Shown here piece by piece: positions 10,505 through 19,502 of a DNA stretch of 64,000 nucleotides. How positions within the stretch are numbered: position 1 is the first letter of the stretch; each line of letters starts with the position of its first letter. The notes below the pieces were generated by a model. It worked only from the letters and a program-made list of their open reading frames with translations. It had not been told where the DNA came from and ran no database searches. The stretch comes from Ignatzschineria indica (GTDB lineage: Bacteria > Pseudomonadota > Gammaproteobacteria > Cardiobacteriales > Wohlfahrtiimonadaceae), in NCBI RefSeq assembly GCF_003121925.1, contig NZ_QEWR01000002.1, positions 62,001 to 126,000 on the forward strand, written 5' to 3'. The translations under genes and the position numbers were made by a program.

Positions 10505-11130
10505 AGGATCTCCTCTCTTTTCAATATTTGTTATTCATTTTTTTAGGTTATTGGTTAGATTCCAGAGACTCTTTAGTCTCTATCATCAATCCTAATCTGA
10601 TCTAGTCTCCATAAAGAACTTCCACTAACTTTCAGTGCTAGTACTAAGTGGAGCTAAGTGGGCGATAGAAGGTGATTTGATCGAGTTAAATCTTGCTCAA
10701 GAGCTGATCAGCTTAGAAAGTAGATTATTAAAACAGGTTTTTAGCTTATTTGATTGATCTACTGTTTTCGATCTGTAATCTGTTTATTAATCTACTCTAT
10801 TTGAATGCTCTATTTGAGCTCCTCCATCGGTATACTCCATCGGTACACTTAGTACCACCCATTATGAGTATTGTTCATTATCTAGGAATTCATTATCTGG
10901 GAACCGACTCTTATCTCTCCATCAGATATCACCATAAATAGTGTCGATGATTATTCGGCACCTTTTTACTCCCGCTACCGTCAAGTGTAGTAGGAATATT
11001 TATAATGATATAGTGATTGAGATTTATATTTGTTATTCAGAAAATGATTCAGAAATGGGTGGTCATTTATTCTTTTTTCTTGCCGATAAATTTAAAGAAA
11101 CTCCCTCAATTGTTGGGAGATTTTAGAAAC
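10505..11130. other. Intergenic region upstream of ilvB, downstream of hom
   Basis: The spacer lies between the ilvB start and the hom stop, both on the minus strand. It presumably holds the ilvB promoter. A 7-bp hairpin AGAGACT/AGTCTCT with a 4-base loop (10564-10581) and a CCACT/AGTGG pair (about 10622-10653) would be in the leader RNA. Neither has a T run. Reading the leader in three frames, I see no branched-chain-rich peptide. Short open frames on the plus strand here have no ribosome sites or family resemblance. Confidence 0.5.
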
Positions 11131-12408
11131 TTATTCGACACGGATAAATTTAGAATCCTCAATACCTTTAATTAACATAGCATTATTAATGATATTTTCT
11201 ACATTTTCTTGTACTGTTTTTTCTAAAAATAGGATAACTTGTTGATATTGATCATAAACTTTAATTTTTTCTGCTCTGATTTCCGCGTCTAAAAGCACTT
11301 TTTTAAGCGCTTCAGTAATAGAGTTGCTCATTAGATTGTCACTATATTTAAAAGAGAGATAGTAACGGGAAGAGAAGGCCTTTGCTGGAAGTGTTGGAAG
11401 CTCCTGAAGATTCTCTTCTAAAAAGCCTAATGCCGGCGCACTATGGTTGCGACTCTTATTCTGAATTATTTCAATAAGATCGGCAATGACCGCAGATGCT
11501 GTTGCTTCACTACCTGCACCGCGGCCGGAGTAGAATTGTTCGCCAACTGCATTGCCTGCAACATAAACGCCATTAAGGACACCATCGACCTGAGCGAGCT
11601 GGTGATCTTTAGAGAGCAGGGTAGGATGGACGCGAAGCTCAACTCCTTGCTTGCTCTTTCGGGCAATGCCGAGATGTTTAATGGTATAACCCTCTTCTTG
11701 TGTAATAGCAATATCTTCGGCGGTAATGGTATCAATCCCTTCGATATAGAGATTTTCAAAATTGAGGGGCATTCCAAAGGCTGTCGCTGCAAGAATGGTT
11801 AGCTTATGAGCTGCATCGATTCCCTTAATATCAAATGTAGGATCTGCCTCGGCATAACCATGTGCTTGTGCTTCTTTGAGGCATTGGTCGAAGTCGACCC
11901 CTTTATGACTCATCTCCGTTAAAATATAGTTAGAGGTACCATTAATGATTCCCATCACGGTATCGATCTCATTTGCAGATAGACCCTCTCTTAAAAGTTT
12001 TAAGATGGGAATACCGCCGGCAACAGATGCCTCAAAACGGAGAAATACCCCATTCTCTTTTGCAAGTTGAAGCAGTTCATTGCCGTGGAGAGCAATAAGC
12101 TCCTTATTGGCTGTAATCACAGATTTTCCATGACTTAGAGCGCTTTTAATATAGGTTAATGCAGGTTCAATGCCACCAATGAGCTCAATTACAATATCAA
12201 TTTCAGGATGATCGGTAATATCGGCAATAGAGGTTGTCATGTTGAGATCGTAAGGGTTATCTCTCTCGAGTGAGCGCACAAATACTTTTTCTATAATAGG
12301 GGTGCGGGTAATTCGACGAGCAATCTCTTCTCTATTTTTTGTTAAAACAGCGGCAACGCCTGAGGCAACAGTGCCAAGACCAATTAATCCTACTTTAAGA
12401 GGCTCCAT
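11131..12408 (-). CDS. hom: Homoserine dehydrogenase
   Basis: The enzyme reduces aspartate semialdehyde to homoserine for threonine and methionine synthesis. The 425-residue monofunctional form starts with a Rossmann motif GLIGLGTVASGV, then TANKELIA, the catalytic region EASVAGGIPIL and GIINGTSNYI with LKEAQAHGYAEADPTFDIKG, and finishes with a C-terminal ACT domain (about residues 345-425) for feedback control. It is not fused to aspartokinase as in E. coli ThrA. The ATG at 12408 is the only sensible start. No thrB or thrC follows it. The gene is isolated between ilvB and elbB on the same strand. Confidence 0.95.
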   Translation of the reverse strand: MEPLKVGLIGLGTVASGVAAVLTKNREEIARRITRTPIIEKVFVRSLERDNPYDLNMTTSIADITDHPEIDIVIELIGGIEPALTYIKSALSHGKSVITANKELIALHGNELLQLAKENGVFLRFEASVAGGIPILKLLREGLSANEIDTVMGIINGTSNYILTEMSHKGVDFDQCLKEAQAHGYAEADPTFDIKGIDAAHKLTILAATAFGMPLNFENLYIEGIDTITAEDIAITQEEGYTIKHLGIARKSKQGVELRVHPTLLSKDHQLAQVDGVLNGVYVAGNAVGEQFYSGRGAGSEATASAVIADLIEIIQNKSRNHSAPALGFLEENLQELPTLPAKAFSSRYYLSFKYSDNLMSNSITEALKKVLLDAEIRAEKIKVYDQYQQVILFLEKTVQENVENIINNAMLIKGIEDSKFIRVE

Positions 12409-12775
12409 GATAGATCAAATTTCTCCAATGATTAATGAGTGATGAACAATGAGAGTTCAAAAATAGTTTCTGAGTGAGTCTGCTTTTAGGCGTTTATCTA
12501 TTTTTGACTACATCATTAAGGATTGAAAATTAGGGAGGTAAAGCCCCTAATTGTGACTTAAAATTAGTCGTATAATTGAGAGTGTACCTGATTTTTTTAA
12601 AAGTGGAAAACAGTTGAGATTCTTGACTATAAAATAAGCAAAGATCTCTCTTGCTCCTTTTGTGAAAATTTTGTTAGACCCCTATTTGAGCCATTTTATT
12701 AAGAACCCTCCATATCATTTGTTAAACCATTTGTTAAACGATGATATGGAGGCTCACTTAATGCAGATCTATGAT
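12409..12775. other. Intergenic region between elbB and hom
   Basis: The only clear structure is the long hairpin at 12707-12752, listed separately. The rest is AT-rich and presumably contains the hom promoter, which I cannot place with confidence. Confidence 0.4.
12707..12752 (-). terminator. 12-bp hairpin, probable elbB terminator
   Basis: CCTCCATATCAT (12707-12718) pairs perfectly with 12741-12752. The 22-base loop is an imperfect tandem repeat of TTTGTTAAAC. On the minus strand it lies 24 bases past the elbB stop and is followed by GTTCTTAAT instead of a clean T run, so termination is plausible but not certain. Confidence 0.5.
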
Positions 12776-13459
12776 CTATTTTGTTGATTTTTGATAAATC
12801 TCTATAGCCTTTAATGCCCCTTGAAAGATTTCATAAGGTGTTGCATCACCATCCATATATGCGCCGCCCGTAATAATTTGATATTGGGCGTCATAATGTG
12901 CATCGGTTGTTGCGGTTTCGATATGTTTTATACCCCACTTTTCAAGAGCGGGTAGAAAAGCGCCGGCATTTTGAGCTTGTCCAAAGGTGATAGATGCATC
13001 TTTGATATTGAGCTCTTTGAGTGCAATTGCAATAGCCATTGGGGCAGCACAGATCGCAATAATTGGCTTTTTCATCTCGATAGCACTTTTAAGTTTCTCC
13101 CCGATATCGGCAGAAAGGGTAGCGTCTTCCCCTTTATCAAGAAAATTAGTGAAGTTTTTAATCACGCCAAAACCACCAGCGAGTGCTACACCATCGATTT
13201 TATTGAGGTCTAGTTTGGAGATGGGGGAGATTTTCCCTCTCGCGATACGGGCGGCCTCTTGCATAATATTGCGCTCATCTCCTTCAATCTCTCCATTGAG
13301 GTGATTGATGGTATCGGCTTGCAAGCGATCTGGCGCATAGAATGAGACCGCTATTCCTGCTTTAGAGAGTGCGATATTAAGTGCGGTCGCCTCTGTAATT
13401 TCTGCACCATCTAGGTGACCACATCCTGAAAGAATTAAAGCAAAATGTTTCTGACTCAT
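12776..13459 (-). CDS. elbB: ElbB-type glyoxalase of the DJ-1/PfpI superfamily
   Basis: The 227-residue protein belongs to the DJ-1/PfpI class I glutamine amidotransferase-like superfamily and matches ElbB (SCRP-27A/GlxIII-like). It starts SGCGHLDGAEITEA, has GGFGVIKNF in the middle and the nucleophile elbow AICAAPMA with Cys137. E. coli ElbB has weak glyoxalase activity and was linked to isoprenoid synthesis; its main physiological role is unsettled. The ATG at 13459 has AGGAG ten bases upstream. It stands alone on the minus strand, divergent from the TPR/amidase pair. Confidence 0.88.
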   Translation of the reverse strand: MSQKHFALILSGCGHLDGAEITEATALNIALSKAGIAVSFYAPDRLQADTINHLNGEIEGDERNIMQEAARIARGKISPISKLDLNKIDGVALAGGFGVIKNFTNFLDKGEDATLSADIGEKLKSAIEMKKPIIAICAAPMAIAIALKELNIKDASITFGQAQNAGAFLPALEKWGIKHIETATTDAHYDAQYQIITGGAYMDGDATPYEIFQGALKAIEIYQKSTK

Positions 13460-13857
13460 ACTTTTGTAACTCCTTTTAGTTTGATGGTAATAATTAACAC
13501 TTCCCCGATTTTTACGTTAAAATAGGCGAAGAATCAATCTTCTTTCATCATACCAGATAAATATTGATCTCGATGAGAGAGGATAGATAAGGGATAGAAG
13601 AGATATTATAAGAAGCATTATAAAAAATAGAGACAGGTAGAGAGATCGTCGACCGCTGAGCGGTAGAGTGATCAATTGAGGTTGCTCAGTTACAAGTTGG
13701 CAAATCGGCAACATGGTCGCTGAGTATAATTGTTGAATATTATCAGCGACATTATCATGACATTATCAGTAATGAATGCTGATCTTTGATATCGTTGCTT
13801 AGTACCGCTCTCTATTTGAGTATATACAGAGATATAAATTATAAGGAGCCTCTCGGA
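13460..13857. other. Divergent spacer between elbB and the TPR gene
   Basis: This region should carry promoters in both directions. I see no clear paired -35/-10 boxes, repeats or RNA motifs. A 65-codon open frame on the minus strand (13517-13714) is hydrophobic and has no ribosome site, so I do not call it a gene. Confidence 0.4.
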
Positions 13858-15657
13858 ATGAAGAAACTGTTCAACCTGCTGTTACTCTTTGTGTGTATAA
13901 CGCACATTCCTACATATGCTCAAACAGGAGCTGATGAAGAGGGGTCGATAGTTGATAACTCAGGGGTGGTAGAAGAGGGTAGGGATGAACCGGTCGATCT
14001 TATTGATGAGATTGATGCTGCAACATTCTATAGGGATCAAGCAATATCCGAGGTTTATGATTTTTTAGCCGCAGAAATCGCTTCTAAGCGTGAAGATTGG
14101 GAGAGTGCAAAAGAGCATTATGATGCGCTATTAGAACGAAATAGTGACCCAAAAGTTTTAGAGCGAAGAATTCGCCTCGATCTAGAAGCAGGCAGTATTG
14201 CCGATGCACTTCCACTTATTCAGAAATTGGTGATTCAAAATCCATATAACTTGGCAAATTATAATTTATTAGCACAAGCTTACCTTTTAACCGGGGATCT
14301 TGAGTATGCGGCAAGAACTTATAATAACCTGGTAGAGATGATCTATCTTACCAATGAGGGAGTTGTTGAACCCTCCCCTTACTTTGCGATTTTAAAGAAG
14401 CTTCATGAATTTGAAATTCCATTAGAAGAGCAGCTAACGCTCTTTAAAAAGATGGCGGCTTTAGAAGAGCATGATACTTTTCCTTTAGTGCTTTTAGCGG
14501 GTTTTTTAATCGATAATTTACGCTTTGATGAAGCAGAAGGTTATCTAGAGAGAGCATTACAACTTGATCCTTCTAATCCTAAAATTTATGCACTCTACAC
14601 CTATATCTATTGGAATGAGGGTGAACCTGAAAAATCGATTGAGTTATTAGAAGAAGCTTATAACAAGTATCAAGATCCAGAGATAGGGCTAGAGTTAGCC
14701 AATACATTAATTGCTAACTTTGAGTATGAAGAGGCTTACCAGCGCCTTATTCCTCTAATGATTTTAACAAATGAGGACCCTGCTGTTTTTGAGAAGTTTA
14801 TCGGCATGGCTTATGTCATGGGTAATTATGACAACATTAAAGAGATGTTGCAGTTGAGACTGGATCAGCCTGAAATTTTAACTCGAGCAATTTTAAATCT
14901 CTTCTATTTCTCTGAAATTTTAGGGAATAGTGAAAACCTTTTAAAAGTGCTCCCTGAAATTGAGAATCCGACGCCAGAATATGCCGAAGCTCTCTATACC
15001 ATTAAGGCTAAAATTGCATTAGCAGAGGGAGATTATGCACAATTTAATCACTATTTTGATGAAATTGCACAATTAGAGATCTTCGATGCACCTTCACTTC
15101 TTTTGAAGCGTCTATTAATGCTCCAGGAGTTAGAAGAGTATGATCTACTTGATCAGGTATTAGTAGAAGAGGCGGCACTACTTCCTGAGGTTGAGAGCTC
15201 CTACCTTGCTTTTCTTCGCTCGATGAGTGCTCTATATCATCAAGACTATAATGAGATGGCGGAGATTCTACAAGAAGAGATCCGTAATAATCCGCAAGAT
15301 CCTATCGCCTATAATGCTTTAGGGTTCTCTCTGATCGAAATCGATCCTAAAAATGCAAAGGTTGCATTACCTTTCATCTCTAAGGCAAATTTAATGGCGC
15401 CAGGGCGTGACTTTATTCAAGATAGTCTTGCTTGGGCGTACTATATGTTAGGGGATCTAGATCGTGCTTATAAATATATTGTACAAGCGTATCATCAGAA
15501 TAAAGATCCTGAAATTATCGCTCACTATATCGTGATTTTAGATGCTATTGGCGAGCGTCAAAAAGCGGAAGATCTCTATCACCGTTTTAATCTATTCTTT
15601 GGAAATTCAGATGCAAAAGAGGTGCTCATCGAAAACGTTGAGTGGATTAACGAATGA
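13858..15657 (+). CDS. Secreted tetratricopeptide-repeat protein
   Basis: The protein has 599 residues from the ATG at 13858. That start is chosen because it follows AAGGAG and opens a clean Sec signal peptide: KK, a run of leucines, then TYA-Q near residue 21. An upstream ATG at 13786 would bury the signal. The mature part is acidic and built of degenerate TPR units, for example YNLLAQAYLLTGDLEYAARTY, FDEAEGYLERALQLDPSNPKIYALY, and a C-terminal group around PIAYNALGFSLIEI and DSLAWAYYMLGDLDRAY. This resembles periplasmic or outer-membrane-associated TPR proteins of Pseudomonas and relatives. Its stop overlaps the amidase start (ATGA), so the two are translationally coupled. A scaffold role for the amidase is my inference. 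Confidence 0.82.
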   Translation: MKKLFNLLLLFVCITHIPTYAQTGADEEGSIVDNSGVVEEGRDEPVDLIDEIDAATFYRDQAISEVYDFLAAEIASKREDWESAKEHYDALLERNSDPKVLERRIRLDLEAGSIADALPLIQKLVIQNPYNLANYNLLAQAYLLTGDLEYAARTYNNLVEMIYLTNEGVVEPSPYFAILKKLHEFEIPLEEQLTLFKKMAALEEHDTFPLVLLAGFLIDNLRFDEAEGYLERALQLDPSNPKIYALYTYIYWNEGEPEKSIELLEEAYNKYQDPEIGLELANTLIANFEYEEAYQRLIPLMILTNEDPAVFEKFIGMAYVMGNYDNIKEMLQLRLDQPEILTRAILNLFYFSEILGNSENLLKVLPEIENPTPEYAEALYTIKAKIALAEGDYAQFNHYFDEIAQLEIFDAPSLLLKRLLMLQELEEYDLLDQVLVEEAALLPEVESSYLAFLRSMSALYHQDYNEMAEILQEEIRNNPQDPIAYNALGFSLIEIDPKNAKVALPFISKANLMAPGRDFIQDSLAWAYYMLGDLDRAYKYIVQAYHQNKDPEIIAHYIVILDAIGERQKAEDLYHRFNLFFGNSDAKEVLIENVEWINE

Positions 15658-17264
15658 GAGTAGCAAATATGCTGAAAGCAAAAAAAGGTAAACGGATCCT
15701 GTTTGCCTTTTTATTTTTTATGGTGGCAACGTTGAGTAATCTGCTGTTTGGCGCAACAGTTGTCGGTACGGGAAAGATGGAAAATCGCGGTGGAGAGATG
15801 TTAATTATCTTTCCATTAAGTCAACAGATTAAATTTAATAGTTTCCGTCTACAAAATCCTGATCGGTTAGTGATCGATATTCCTAATGCCGAGTTACAGC
15901 ATAAGGCTAGCTCTCTTCCGATTAGCTCAGCTTATGTCGCAGGGGTGCGTTTAGGAACCCAGCAGGGAACCGACCTTCGTATTGTTGTTGATCTCAAGCA
16001 AGGGACAGTACCGGCGAGTGCGGCGGTCTTAAGAGGACGCTTAGGTTATGAGTTGGTTATTGCGGTGGGTGCATCTGTAGGGAGTGTGAAAGAGGATCTC
16101 GCTTCATCAGGGCAGACAGTTGTGACTCAGCCTCAGGAGATACAAGTTGCAAAACGTGTTCCTAAGAAAAATATCTTAATTATTCTTGATCCCGGCCATG
16201 GCGGAAAAGATCCTGGTGCGGTTGGTAAAGCGGGAACAAGGGAGAAGGATGTTGTATTACAAATTGCAAAAGTATTGCAACAGAAGATCAATCGTGAACC
16301 CAATATGAGAGCGATCTTAACACGAAATGATGATACCTTTATTCCTTTGAGAGAGCGGGTATTGATTGCAAGACGGAATAAGGCAGATATGTTTATCTCC
16401 TTACATGCCGATGCGGGCTCTGCAAAAGCAGATGGCGCTTCTGTCTATATTCTCTCCACTAGTGGCGCATCGAGTGAAGCGGCAAGATTACTTGCAAGAG
16501 CTGAGAACCAATCTGACCTTATTGGTGGCGTCAAGATCTCTGATAAGGATGATGCTATCGCCTCTATGTTGCTCGATCTATCACAAGAGGCAACGATTGA
16601 ATCCTCTAATGCGTTGGGAAATCATCTTTTAAAAAATTTGAGTCGTCACGCTAATCTTCATAAAAAACAGGTTGAACGAGCAGGATTTGCTGTATTAAAA
16701 GCGCCCGATATCCCCTCTGTATTGATTGAGACAGGATTTATCTCTAATCCGAAAGAGGAGCAGAACCTTCGCAATAAAAAACATCAAGATCGTTTAGCGA
16801 ATGATATTTTGGCGGGAATAAAGGCCTACTATAAGGAGCGTCCGGCAACGGAGCTTATCTATAGTACTGTGGTTCAGCGCTCAGATAATAGCCGTGCGCA
16901 AGTATTGACGCAAAATCAAGCAAAAGTTGTAGCGCCTCCTAAGCAATCGATTACGATCCCCCCTATTCGTCTTGAGTCAAAATCGGTGGAGCCTGCAATT
17001 CAGCCAGTAGCGCCGCCCATTGAAGTTACGATGATTGAGCCACCTCCGGTGACGATTGGAGTACAATTTCCTGAGCCTTCAGGGCCACCTATTGAGTTGA
17101 TCTCAAAAGAGCGACCCTTGAAAGAGTATACTGTGCAAAGAGGGGATACTATTGCGGAAATTGCTCGGACGCATCAGGTCAGTGAGTCGGCATTAAAGCA
17201 ACGTAACGGGCTTCCTGATAATCAGCTTCGAGTGCCCGCAGGAACGATCTTAATTATTCCATAA
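15654..17264 (+). CDS. amiC: N-acetylmuramoyl-L-alanine amidase with AMIN and LysM domains
   Basis: The protein cleaves the amide bond between MurNAc and the peptide stem and is exported for daughter-cell separation. From the N-terminus it shows a signal anchor (about 13-33), an AMIN septal-targeting domain (about 35-140), an Amidase_3 domain (about 173-395) with zinc ligands His182 (DPGHGGKDPGA), Glu197 and His251 (SLHADA) and catalytic Glu in VLIETGFISN, a proline-rich linker, and a LysM domain (about 490-536). Residues SSNALGNHLL mark the regulatory helix region seen in AmiB/AmiC. The ATG overlaps the upstream TPR stop; Met6 is an alternative. AmiB is an equally valid name, since E. coli AmiB has LysM copies in some genera. 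Confidence 0.93.
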   Translation: MRVANMLKAKKGKRILFAFLFFMVATLSNLLFGATVVGTGKMENRGGEMLIIFPLSQQIKFNSFRLQNPDRLVIDIPNAELQHKASSLPISSAYVAGVRLGTQQGTDLRIVVDLKQGTVPASAAVLRGRLGYELVIAVGASVGSVKEDLASSGQTVVTQPQEIQVAKRVPKKNILIILDPGHGGKDPGAVGKAGTREKDVVLQIAKVLQQKINREPNMRAILTRNDDTFIPLRERVLIARRNKADMFISLHADAGSAKADGASVYILSTSGASSEAARLLARAENQSDLIGGVKISDKDDAIASMLLDLSQEATIESSNALGNHLLKNLSRHANLHKKQVERAGFAVLKAPDIPSVLIETGFISNPKEEQNLRNKKHQDRLANDILAGIKAYYKERPATELIYSTVVQRSDNSRAQVLTQNQAKVVAPPKQSITIPPIRLESKSVEPAIQPVAPPIEVTMIEPPPVTIGVQFPEPSGPPIELISKERPLKEYTVQRGDTIAEIARTHQVSESALKQRNGLPDNQLRVPAGTILIIP

Positions 17265-17666
17265 TCATTGATTTCATAACCATTGATTCAGTAATCGCTG
17301 TTTCTGAGATTGTTTTAGATCTTTTTGGAGATTCTAAATTTATTTGAAACTGAAACTGAAACTGAAACTGGAACTGGAACTGGAATTGACGTTGAAGCTC
17401 TAGTTTCAATTTGAAGATCTAACGTGATCTAAGAATGGTTTTTAATTGCCATTGAGAGAAGAGAGATGCTTCTAGGAACTCCTAGATAGCATCTTTTTTA
17501 TGATTGCATTTTATAGTTATGCGTAATTAGGTAGCAAATAGATATAATATTTTTATCGCAACTTATTATACTTTTTAATAGATTATCTCGTTAAAAAACG
17601 GTATGTTGATGGGTGAGACTACTTTTTGTAGGGCTCGTTCTTAATATTCGTTAAGGAGATTAGTGT
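17265..17666. other. Intergenic region after the amidase
   Basis: It opens with an imperfect 15-bp tandem duplication (17261-17275 and 17276-17290) that begins in the last codons of the amidase gene and includes its stop. The hexamer repeat at 17345-17386 follows. The promoter of the aldehyde dehydrogenase should be near its right end, but I cannot fix it. Confidence 0.5.
17345..17386. repeat. Hexamer tandem repeat
   Basis: Seven 6-bp units: TGAAAC four times, TGGAAC twice, TGGAAT once. It is non-coding. Confidence 0.9.
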
Positions 17667-19154
17667 ATGAAAATGTTATCTGATATCAATGGTGATTTGC
17701 GTCCGCAGAGCTCTTATCAACTCTTAATTGATGGGGAATGGCTCGATGGAGCGCAAGGTAAAACCTTAGAGAGCCACAATCCCGCAACAGGTGAGAAGTT
17801 GACAGAGATCGCTGTCGCAGAAAAAGAAGATGTTGATCGTGCTGTAAAAGCGGCATGGACTGCATTTGATACGTGGAGTCAAACTTCGCCACAAGAACGA
17901 GCGAAATATCTCTTAGAGATTGCTGATCGCTTAGAGGCAGAGTTAGAGCGTTTTGCAACATTGGAGACGCTCGATAATGGTAAGCCAATTCGTGAGACGA
18001 TGAATGTTGATGTTCCGCTAGCGATCGATCATTTTCGTTATTTCGCCGGCGTTATTCGTGCAGAGAGTGATGAAGCGAACCTAATTAATAAAGATAGTTT
18101 AAGTATTGTACTCAGTGAGCCTATTGGCGTTGTTGGACAGATTATTCCTTGGAACTTTCCACTTTTGATGGGGGCTTGGAAGATTGCCCCGGCACTTGCC
18201 GCAGGTAACTGTATTGTCATTAAGCCATCGAGCGATACTTCTATTACACTCCTTGAGCTTGGTCGTATCCTCAATGAGGTATTACCCAAAGGGGTTGTTA
18301 GCGTTCTGACAGGCGGTGGTTCAACTACAGGGAACTATATCTTAGAGCATGAAGGTTTTAGTAAGTTTGCCTTTACCGGTTCCACAAGTGTTGGATATAA
18401 CGTCGCGAAAGCAGCTGCCGACAAGCTAATTCCAGCAACTTTAGAGCTAGGTGGAAAGTCAGCAAATATCATCTTTGAAGATGCGCAGATTGATAAAGCA
18501 ATCGATGGTGCGCTGATGGGAATTCTCTTTAATCAAGGTCAGGTCTGTTGTGCGGGTTCTCGTCTCTTTATTCAGCGATCGATCTATGATCAATTTTTAG
18601 AGAAGTTGAAAGAGAAGTTTGAGAGTGTTCGTGTGGGAGATCCCCTCGACCCCAATACACAGATGGGTGCGCAAATTAATGAGAAGCAACTTAAGCAGAT
18701 TTTGGGCTATGTTGATATTGCGAAAGAGGAGGGTGCGCGTGTTTTAACCGGTGGTCAGCGTGCCTCAGATCGAGGTGCATTTCTTTGTCCGACGGCGATT
18801 GTGGATGTAAAACCTAATATGCGCATTGAGAAAGAGGAAGTTTTTGGTCCTGTTGTTGCTATTTTGCCTTTTGATAGTGAAGAAGAGGTGATCGAGCTTG
18901 CTAATGACTCGGAATATGGTTTAGGTGGCGCAGTCTGGACGCGTGATATCAATAGAGCGTTCCGTGTTGCAAAAGCTGTCCGTACGGGACGGATGTGGGT
19001 CAATACTTACAATGAATTGCCGGCACACTCTCCTTTTGGTGGTTATAAAAAATCGGGAATTGGTCGAGAGACCCATAAGATGATTCTCGATGCTTATACC
19101 CAGAAGAAGAATATTTACATTAGCTTTAACGAAAAACTTACCGGCTTCTACTAG
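17667..19154 (+). CDS. NAD(P)-dependent aldehyde dehydrogenase
   Basis: This 495-residue protein has the full ALDH fold: the PWNFP motif at 161-165, cofactor loop FTGSTSVG (236-243), general base Glu260 in LELGG, catalytic Cys294 in GQVCCAGSR, and KEEVFGPVVAI with SPFGGYKKSGIGRE at the end. It oxidises an aldehyde to the acid in the cytoplasm. It resembles broad-range acetaldehyde-type enzymes of the Staphylococcus AldA and ExaC kind, but substrate cannot be settled by sequence. A second cysteine directly follows the catalytic one. The ATG at 17667 has AAGGAG nine bases upstream. The gene is monocistronic and followed by a terminator. Confidence 0.9.
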   Translation: MKMLSDINGDLRPQSSYQLLIDGEWLDGAQGKTLESHNPATGEKLTEIAVAEKEDVDRAVKAAWTAFDTWSQTSPQERAKYLLEIADRLEAELERFATLETLDNGKPIRETMNVDVPLAIDHFRYFAGVIRAESDEANLINKDSLSIVLSEPIGVVGQIIPWNFPLLMGAWKIAPALAAGNCIVIKPSSDTSITLLELGRILNEVLPKGVVSVLTGGGSTTGNYILEHEGFSKFAFTGSTSVGYNVAKAAADKLIPATLELGGKSANIIFEDAQIDKAIDGALMGILFNQGQVCCAGSRLFIQRSIYDQFLEKLKEKFESVRVGDPLDPNTQMGAQINEKQLKQILGYVDIAKEEGARVLTGGQRASDRGAFLCPTAIVDVKPNMRIEKEEVFGPVVAILPFDSEEEVIELANDSEYGLGGAVWTRDINRAFRVAKAVRTGRMWVNTYNELPAHSPFGGYKKSGIGRETHKMILDAYTQKKNIYISFNEKLTGFY

Positions 19155-19185
19155 CTTTATGCTTGATCTGAATGGAAGTAGGGTA

Positions 19186-19235
19186 TAAGGCACTCATTAG
19201 CCGACGATGACTATCATGGATTACTGAGTGCTTAT
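19186..19235 (+). other. Hairpin after the aldehyde dehydrogenase gene
   Basis: GCACTCA (19190-19196) pairs with TGAGTGC (19225-19231), with partly complementary flanks. No T run follows, so it is probably a 3-prime stabilising structure before the terminator. Confidence 0.4.
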
Positions 19236-19246
19236 ATTACTGACTG

Positions 19247-19282
19247 AAAGGGCTTTATCTTTTAAGGTAGAGCTCTTTTTTG
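19247..19282 (+). terminator. Terminator of the aldehyde dehydrogenase gene
   Basis: AAAGGGCT (19247-19254) pairs with AGCTCTTT (19271-19278), one G-U pair, and a T run follows. It lies about 90 bases past the stop. Confidence 0.65.
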
Positions 19283-19410
19283 TGGAATAAGGGTAGCGGT
19301 ATGGTGACAAGGGCAGTGGAATAAGAGGACTTTTTAAGCAGAAAGTAGCTAATTTTTGCACAAAGCTATTTAAATTCTTTAATGGTGCTATGAAAAGTAT
19401 AAATATACTG

Positions 19411-19429
19411 TAAAATAGCAATCATTATC
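19411..19429. promoter_or_regulatory. Candidate Fur box upstream of the siderophore importer
   Basis: The 19 bases ending ATCATTATC match the classical Fur consensus at about 14 of 19 positions, with a perfect right half. It lies 74 bases ahead of the first permease start, where iron repression would be expected. The 348-base spacer 19155-19502 otherwise holds only the two hairpins noted. Confidence 0.65.
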
Positions 19430-19502
19430 ATTCGAGTGCATATTTCATTTGTAAGAGTTCGTTTGAAAGAATTCATTTGTAAAAGGACAAATTGTTTTAT
19501 AT

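Noticed and set aside
10750-11126. Two adjoining plus-strand open frames of 61-63 codons upstream of ilvB
   Set aside because: No ribosome site, low-complexity composition and no family resemblance; they fall in the hom/ilvB spacer.
13517-13714. Hydrophobic 65-codon frame on the minus strand
   Set aside because: No ribosome site, lies in the elbB/TPR control region, and the hydrophobicity is expected from AT-rich DNA.
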